Shown piece after piece: positions 38,175 through 42,781 of a stretch of 42,781 bases of DNA. Position 1 is the stretch's first letter. Each line of letters begins with the position of its first letter. This stretch comes from a virus, in the IMG/VR virus record IMGVR_UViG_3300047459_000012, positions 1 through 42,781 of that record; one strand, given 5' to 3'. The notes under the pieces are model-generated. The model was not told where the DNA came from. It made no database searches and worked only from the letters and a program-made list of their open reading frames with translations. The translations under genes and the position numbers were made by a program.

Positions 38175-40646
38175 ATGAGTAAATTTTATACATCCGTGTT
38201 GCGAATGGGCAACAACATACTATACCGCGGCTATGAGAATGGACAACAGTTCAAGTTGCGCGTACCCTTCAAACCCAAACTCTATGTTACCGGAAATTCT
38301 CCGTCAGACTGGAGAACTCTAGATGGCACCTCTGTCACGGAAATGCAGTTCGATTCCATGAAAGAAGCGACTGAGTTTACAAAACAATATCGTGAGGTTT
38401 CTAACTTCAAGGTCTACGGTATGACCAACTACGCGATGCAGTTCATCGCGGAGACTTTCCCCAATAACATTAAATTTGAACGTAAAGATGTTCGAGTTCT
38501 CAATATTGATATTGAGGTCGCTTCAGATCAAGGTTTTCCGTCTCCAGATGTTGCGGAACATCCGATAATCTCTATCGCGATTCGCAAGAACGATGGTATG
38601 TATTGGGTCTGGGGACTCAACGACTACACGCCCACGCGCGAGGACGTTCTGTTCATTAAGTGTGATAATGAGGACGACCTACTGCGTAAGTTCGTAGACC
38701 ACTGGGTTGCCTACTCACCGGACATCGTCACCGGATGGAACACACGATTCTTCGATATCCCCTACATCGTCAACCGATGCTACCGAATGTATGGTGACGA
38801 CACTTTATTAAAACGTCTGTCACCTTGGGGTGCAGTACGTGAACGTGTACAGAAGATCAATGGGCGTGACAATCAAGAATACATCATTGAGGGTATGGAA
38901 CACCTTGATTATATTGAAATCTTCAAGAAATTTACATACAACACCTTGGGACAACAAGAGTCATATCGACTTGACCACATCGCCCACGTCGTCCTAGACG
39001 AACGTAAACTTTCATATGAGGAACACGGAAACCTACACACTCTCTATCGTGAGGACTACCAGAAGTTTATTGACTACAACGTCAAAGACGTGGAGTTGGT
39101 ACACAAACTCGATGAGAAACTCGACCTTATTTCTCTGGTTCTGACTATGGCGTATCGCGGTGGTGTGAACTACGGAGACACCTTGGGTACCACGAACATT
39201 TGGGACTCGATCATCTATCGACTTCTGAATAAGAACAAGATCGCAATCCCACCCAAGACCGAAAAACCGAAGACTCCATATCCAGGCGGTTATGTTAAAG
39301 AACCACAGGTAGGATCGCATGAATGGGTCACCTCGTTCGACTTGAACTCTCTATACCCGAACATCATTGTTCAGTATAACATGTCTCCAGAGACCGTTAT
39401 GGACGGTCTGGTGGACGCATCGGTAGAGTCTTTCCTTGATGGTCAACAGATACAAGGTGAAGGATATTCCCTCGCGCCCACGGGTGTGCGATTCTCTCAC
39501 GAACATAAAGGCATCATTCCACAGATCATTGAACAATATTACTCTGAACGTAGAATCGTCAAAGATGAGATGTTAAAGTTAGATCAAGAGTATCAGAACA
39601 ATCCTAACAAGATATTGCAGTATAAGATTACCGCATTAAACAACCAACAGATGGCAATCAAGATCCTAATGAACTCACTTTATGGTGCGTTGGGTAATAA
39701 GTGGTTCCGTTACTTCGATCAGCGGGTCGCTGAGTCTATCACGATGGCGGGTCAGTTGGCGATCAAATGGGCAGAGAGGGCCGTTAATAATGAAATGCAA
39801 AAAATACTCGAAACTGAAGAAGACTATGTGGTGGCCATTGATACGGACTCTGTTTATATTAGGATGGGGGGCCTTGTTGACAAGTTTGCTCCTAAAAATC
39901 CAGTAAAGTTTTTAGACAAGATATGTTCCACTCATTTCGAAAAGAAACTCGCTGAGTCATATGATAAGATGTCTATTGCTATGGGTGCGTATGTCAACCG
40001 CATGGAGATGGGACGTGAGGTAATCGCGGATCGTGGGATTTGGATGGCGAAGAAACGATACATCCTAAACGTCCACAACAATGAAGGTGTCCAGTACACA
40101 GAACCTAAACTCAAGATGATGGGTATCGAAGCGATCAAATCTTCCACTCCGCAGGTCGTCCGTGATAAGTTCAAGGAGATCTTCCGCGTCATTGTGGAAG
40201 GTACTGAGACTGACACTCAAGGATATATTCGAGACTTCCGGTCCCACTTTAAGACTCTGCCTCCCGAAGATGTATCGTTCCCCCGTGGTGTTTCCAATCT
40301 TGACAAGTGGATCGACCGTGAACATCTTTTTAAGAAATCATGCCCTATCCACGTTCGTGGCGCGTTGACCTATAACAACGCAATCAAACAGAACGATCTC
40401 ACTACACGTTATGAAAACGTGACAACCGGAACCAAGATCAAGTTCTGTTACCTCAAACTACCAAACCGATTGGGACAGAATGTTGTATCGTTCCCGCTCA
40501 ATCTTCCCCCTGAACTCGGTTTACACAGTTTCGTTGACTATGACATGATGTTCGACAAGACCTTCCTTGACCCACTGGAACCGATCCTTGATGCGGTCGG
40601 GTGGAAGGCAGAACCAGCCGCAACCCTTGAGGATTTCTTTGGATAA
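38175..40646 (+). CDS. 43: Family B DNA polymerase gp43
   Basis: The 823-residue polymerase (T4: 898) has a 3'-5' exonuclease motif NIDIEV with D112 and E114, the same numbers as in T4, which supports the ATG at 38175 over an upstream in-frame start at 38139. Exonuclease motif II contains [13 protein letters not shown]. Polymerase motifs are [10 protein letters not shown] (motif A), NSLYGALGN (motif B) and AIDTDSVYI (motif C). The last residues LEDFFG fit a clamp-binding tail. It replicates phage DNA with 44/62 and 45. No Shine-Dalgarno sequence precedes the ATG. The gene is uninterrupted: no intron or split. Confidence 0.96.
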   Translation: MSKFYTSVLRMGNNILYRGYENGQQFKLRVPFKPKLYVTGNSPSDWRTLDGTSVTEMQFDSMKEATEFTKQYREVSNFKVYGMTNYAMQFIAETFPNNIKFERKDVRVLNIDIEVASDQGFPSPDVAEHPIISIAIRKNDGMYWVWGLNDYTPTREDVLFIKCDNEDDLLRKFVDHWVAYSPDIVTGWNTRFFDIPYIVNRCYRMYGDDTLLKRLSPWGAVRERVQKINGRDNQEYIIEGMEHLDYIEIFKKFTYNTLGQQESYRLDHIAHVVLDERKLSYEEHGNLHTLYREDYQKFIDYNVKDVELVHKLDEKLDLISLVLTMAYRGGVNYGDTLGTTNIWDSIIYRLLNKNKIAIPPKTEKPKTPYPGGYVKEPQVGSHEWVTSFDLNSLYPNIIVQYNMSPETVMDGLVDASVESFLDGQQIQGEGYSLAPTGVRFSHEHKGIIPQIIEQYYSERRIVKDEMLKLDQEYQNNPNKILQYKITALNNQQMAIKILMNSLYGALGNKWFRYFDQRVAESITMAGQLAIKWAERAVNNEMQKILETEEDYVVAIDTDSVYIRMGGLVDKFAPKNPVKFLDKICSTHFEKKLAESYDKMSIAMGAYVNRMEMGREVIADRGIWMAKKRYILNVHNNEGVQYTEPKLKMMGIEAIKSSTPQVVRDKFKEIFRVIVEGTETDTQGYIRDFRSHFKTLPPEDVSFPRGVSNLDKWIDREHLFKKSCPIHVRGALTYNNAIKQNDLTTRYENVTTGTKIKFCYLKLPNRLGQNVVSFPLNLPPELGLHSFVDYDMMFDKTFLDPLEPILDAVGWKAEPAATLEDFFG

Positions 40647-40647
40647 T

Positions 40648-40673
40648 GTGACTTATTACCTAAAAAAAGTCAC
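40648..40673 (+). terminator. Weak terminator candidate after gene 43
   Basis: GTGACTT (40648-40654) pairs with AAGTCAC (40667-40673) around a 12-nt A-rich loop, followed by GTTT. The stem is AT-rich and the T tract short. Confidence 0.4.
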
Positions 40674-40682
40674 GTTTAAGTG

Positions 40683-40710
40683 TTGACTTTCTCTCATACT
40701 TTGGTACAAT
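40683..40710 (+). promoter_or_regulatory. Sigma70-like promoter, cassette copy 1
   Basis: TTGACT (40683-40688), a 16-bp spacer and TACAAT (40705-40710). The leader shares ATGAGAGA...TTGTTATG with the cassette at 41223. Confidence 0.75.
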
Positions 40711-40738
40711 TATACTGTAATTGAGATGAGAGATTGTT

Positions 40739-40954
40739 ATGCGATACAACTACAGTATGGTCAATCCTTCGGTGATGAGTGACTTTAACCAGCAACTGGT
40801 TGATGAACTCTTCGAAGATTGGTCTTTAGAAGATACTCCCGAAGCCCTACTCGATGAACAGTTCTGGCGAGATTACCGTAGTTCACATCAAGCTTTGTGT
40901 CAAGCTGGTGTGAGTGCGAGTGACCTAGACTCGGATCTGCGTCCGATGTCATGA
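40739..40954 (+). CDS. Small acidic protein of unknown function
   Basis: The 71-residue protein starts at ATG 40739 behind GAGATGAGAGA and begins MRYNYSMVNPSVMSDFNQQL. It is acidic and helical (LVDELFEDWSLEDTPEALLD) without signal peptide or membrane segment. Its ATG context is nearly the same as that of the gene at 41280, including the first residues (MRY versus MGY). Its stop overlaps the next ATG (ATGA). Such short promoter-driven genes are typical of early accessory regions, where host-takeover proteins are often coded; that role is an inference. Confidence 0.7.
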   Translation: MRYNYSMVNPSVMSDFNQQLVDELFEDWSLEDTPEALLDEQFWRDYRSSHQALCQAGVSASDLDSDLRPMS

Positions 40955-41193
40955 ACCGTGGATACGTCAATAGGTATGTTCGTGATCAAGTAAGCCAACT
41001 TGGTGGCATAACCTATCGCAACCCGTCTAAAGGTCACGCTTACTGGCGATGCGAACTGACCAATCAGACCCTTCGTGATGTCGGTACCCCGCGAGACGTT
41101 AACAACTTTTATAACGTCTGGAACCAGAAATTGCGCCGACTCAAGAAAGCTCGCGCTGAGTTAGAGAATACATTGTCTACCCAAGATCGGTAA
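40951..41193 (+). CDS. Small basic protein of unknown function
   Basis: An 80-residue, strongly basic protein coupled to the preceding acidic gene by an ATGA overlap. It contains YVNRYVRDQVSQLGGITYRN, an aromatic-Cys segment YWRCELTNQTL, and a basic helical C-terminus (NQKLRRLKKARAELENTL). Nucleic-acid binding is possible given charge, but no known motif is visible. The pairing of an acidic and a basic small protein resembles toxin-antitoxin or other partner pairs by layout only; I have no family evidence for that. Confidence 0.7.
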   Translation: MNRGYVNRYVRDQVSQLGGITYRNPSKGHAYWRCELTNQTLRDVGTPRDVNNFYNVWNQKLRRLKKARAELENTLSTQDR

Positions 41194-41222
41194 TATTACC
41201 ATAAAAAAGTTTTAAAAAAGTG

Positions 41223-41250
41223 TTGACTTATTCTCAGAATGCGGTATAAT
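41223..41250 (+). promoter_or_regulatory. Sigma70-like promoter, cassette copy 2
   Basis: TTGACT (41223-41228), a 16-bp spacer and TATAAT (41245-41250), preceded by A-rich AAAAAAG as in copy 1. Confidence 0.82.
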
Positions 41251-41279
41251 GGGTACATAAAGTCATGAGAGAGGTTGTT

Positions 41280-41465
41280 ATGGGATACAGAATTTTGAAC
41301 ATTTCAGATGAAACCCGCGAGAAGTATCAAGAACGTGTGGGTCTGGAAGGTCCATTTTTCTATGACGGTGATAGAGTCTTGTACTATGATGCACGTGAAG
41401 GTGCCTATCTTGATCCCACTACCGACATGTACTTAACCTATGATGAATATCAGGAGTTTGTGTAA
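41280..41465 (+). CDS. Small acidic protein of unknown function
   Basis: The 61-residue protein starts at ATG 41280, with GAGAGAGG (41267-41274) 5 nt upstream; an in-frame ATG at 41265 lies within that site's start and is less likely. The sequence is rich in Tyr and Asp (FYDGDRVLYYDAREGAYLD, TDMYLTYDEYQEFV). It has no membrane segment or motif I recognise. It overlaps the next gene by one base (TAATG). Short and strongly initiated, it fits an early accessory gene. Confidence 0.7.
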   Translation: MGYRILNISDETREKYQERVGLEGPFFYDGDRVLYYDAREGAYLDPTTDMYLTYDEYQEFV

Positions 41466-41950
41466 TGAGTAATTCAATTATTGTTGTTATCGCCACTCAG
41501 TTCCGTGAGAACTACGGTGCCCACGATTGGAACGGTGAGGGTTACTGCCCTCAGCACTGGAAGTCCAAGGGTGGCGACACCTATTTCATCTCTGCTTCTG
41601 CGGCGGATATTGCCGACTCTCAGTGGTGGGTCGACGTTGAGCGTTCTATCGAGCACTCATCTGCATACTCTGAGGAGTACATCATCTCCGAGTCGGTCGT
41701 CGATCTTATCGACTTCCGTGAGGAAGACCACATCGAGTTCTGGGAGTCCGCGATCTGCGCGACGGTAGACTTCGGTCAGTTGTACTGTGAGAAGAAGGCA
41801 CTCAACTTCGAGAACGAGGTTGTCGGTGTCCGTCGATGGGAACAGGACTCTATGGGTAAGGACGCATGTTCTCTAGAAAATTTTGATGAACCTGTGCGCG
41901 AGGAATGGCGCTTCAAAAAAGAGGCGAACCTCTATGGGGACGCTGCATAA
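41465..41950 (+). CDS. Conserved phage protein of unknown function
   Basis: The 161-residue protein begins with a beta strand and a conserved-looking block (IVVIATQFRENYGAHDWNGE, then YCPQHWKSKGGDTYF at about residues 27-41). Proteins with this WK-K-GG-TY pattern occur in several marine phages to my memory, without known function. Trp and acidic residues are frequent; there is no signal peptide. The C-terminus is polar (EEWRFKKEANLYGDAA). Coupled to the preceding gene by TAATG. Codons differ from neighbours in using more GAG and GAC, which may reflect separate acquisition. Confidence 0.7.
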   Translation: MSNSIIVVIATQFRENYGAHDWNGEGYCPQHWKSKGGDTYFISASAADIADSQWWVDVERSIEHSSAYSEEYIISESVVDLIDFREEDHIEFWESAICATVDFGQLYCEKKALNFENEVVGVRRWEQDSMGKDACSLENFDEPVREEWRFKKEANLYGDAA

Positions 41951-41955
41951 TTTTA

Positions 41956-41984
41956 TTGACAGGTCTCCATTTTTCTAGTATAAT
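41956..41984 (+). promoter_or_regulatory. Sigma70-like promoter for the DUF4338-like gene
   Basis: TTGACA (41956-41961), a 17-bp spacer and TATAAT (41979-41984), followed by TGGGAG and the ATG at 42009. Confidence 0.85.
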
Positions 41985-42008
41985 GTGTAGTATTGATGGG
42001 AGTACTAC

Positions 42009-42781
42009 ATGATTTTATCTAAGAAAGACGCTATGTGGGCGTCTTTACAATTTATCGAATACTTCGAGAACTTCGGACGTATCGACGACTATTTTCGTGC
42101 GCGTAAGATTGAACGTGTTCGGAACATCCCTACACCACTGCCCGGTTTTAGTGTAGAGGATGATCTTTTTCAACAGTTCGATTTGCATCCTATGGATATG
42201 GACTTTAGAATACAACAACTACCTAACGAGATGTTCGATACCTTATTAGAAAAAACAGCGTCTTTCTCTCCAGATGAATCGCCAGGCAAGACACATAAAA
42301 TGGTTGTCATGGAGAAGACCACAAATACGATTGTTGGATTCATTCGTTTTGGATCCCCACTGATAAATTCGAAACCAAGAAATGAATACCTTGGGGGTGT
42401 TCCAGATCTCGACATCTTCAACCGTCGAGCGATTATGGGATTCAATATTGTTCCTTCTCAACCCTTTGGGTACAACTACCTTGGTGGTAAACTTCTCGCT
42501 GCTATCTGTTGTTCACACGAAAGTCGTCGACTTTTAAACAAGAAGTATGATACAGAGTTTTGTCTGTTTGAAACCACATCTCTATATGGTAATCTCAAAG
42601 GCGCATCGATGTATGATGGCATGAGACCTTATCTGAGATATAAGGGAGATACACAATCTAAGTTCCTATTGACCTTGGGTGAAGATATGTATCCTCGTAT
42701 GCGTGATTGGTTCATTGAGAAGAATGGAGGAGAAGAAATCGTACCGAAGGGTGTATCGTCGCGTAAACTGAAAATGCAAAC
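42009..42781 (+). CDS. DUF4338/DruA-like protein (partial, right edge)
   Basis: Open from ATG 42009 to the window end: 257 codons without stop, so the C-terminus is missing. GGGAG lies 6 nt before the ATG. The segment FNIVPSQPFGYNYLGGKLLA (about residues 143-162) and then FCLFETTSLYGNLKGASMYD and GMRPYLRYKG resembles the DUF4338 pattern (a strand ending in P, a helix with LG..LL, then ET-S...G..Y), the family that includes DruA of Druantia anti-phage systems and many phage relatives. I assign this from memory of the pattern, so function is tentative. No other Druantia component is visible. Confidence 0.65.
   Translation, partial: MILSKKDAMWASLQFIEYFENFGRIDDYFRARKIERVRNIPTPLPGFSVEDDLFQQFDLHPMDMDFRIQQLPNEMFDTLLEKTASFSPDESPGKTHKMVVMEKTTNTIVGFIRFGSPLINSKPRNEYLGGVPDLDIFNRRAIMGFNIVPSQPFGYNYLGGKLLAAICCSHESRRLLNKKYDTEFCLFETTSLYGNLKGASMYDGMRPYLRYKGDTQSKFLLTLGEDMYPRMRDWFIEKNGGEEIVPKGVSSRKLKMQ

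Noticed and set aside
38175-40646. Intron, intein or homing endonuclease in gene 43 or other core genes
   Set aside because: All core genes read through without interruption and no HNH or GIY-YIG motif was seen.

Overview
This window is about 43 kb of a T4-like (T4-supergroup) contractile-tailed bacteriophage genome, probably marine. The identification rests on a nearly syntenic set of T4 core genes: neck and packaging (13, 14, 15, 16, 17), tail sheath and tube (18, 19), portal and head (20, 67, 68-like, 21, 22, 23), recombination (uvsY, uvsW, 46, 47), the late sigma factor (55), and the replisome (45, 44, 62, regA, 43). The small Hsp20 gene, several 2-oxoglutarate/Fe(II)-oxygenase-fold genes, an alternative oxidase and short lineage-specific ORFs are typical of marine T4-like phages. 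The host cannot be fixed from the window: no photosynthesis genes are visible, and the oxidase looks more like the proteobacterial/mitochondrial type. Every gene I can support is on the + strand.

Layout. 1-760: the 3' end of a protein built from 52 strict tetrapeptides, closed by two hairpin terminators. 810-2699: an overlapping trio (coiled-coil protein, glycosyltransferase, dioxygenase-like protein). 2764-12032: a tail fibre module with an Ig-like tail protein, two small structural proteins, a 1825-residue coiled-coil fibre and a 665-residue relative. 12146-24219: virion assembly in T4 order (13-14-15-16-17, 18-19, 20-67, 68-like-21-22-23, a tube-like protein). 24216-31447: a second dioxygenase-like paralogue, uvsY-uvsW, an Sm-like candidate, a cytidylyltransferase, 55, 47 and 46. 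31500-35245: 45, a small ORF, a membrane protein, tRNA-Thr, an alternative oxidase, 44, 62 and regA. 35245-40646: cupin/JmjC-like protein, small acidic protein, hsp20, 35-residue membrane peptide, PhyH-like protein, GT25-like protein, DNA polymerase 43. 40739-42781: small unknown genes and a truncated DUF4338/DruA-like gene.

Regulation is readable. Seven exact TATAAATA late-promoter boxes occur, all upstream of virion genes, matching the gene 55 late sigma factor encoded in the window. Replication and recombination genes instead have sigma70-like promoters (TTGACA-like, 16-17 bp, TATAAT). The most unusual points are: a 14-bp perfect hairpin that contains a late promoter and a ribosome binding site; a polymerase promoter predicted to give a leaderless mRNA; a compact tRNA-like fold in the gene 47 leader; a membrane-protein gene whose stop codon lies inside a tRNA; an alternative oxidase with all six iron ligands; two dioxygenase-fold paralogues with H-x-N in place of H-x-D; and the tetrapeptide protein at the left edge. 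No stretch longer than 300 bases lacks a gene.
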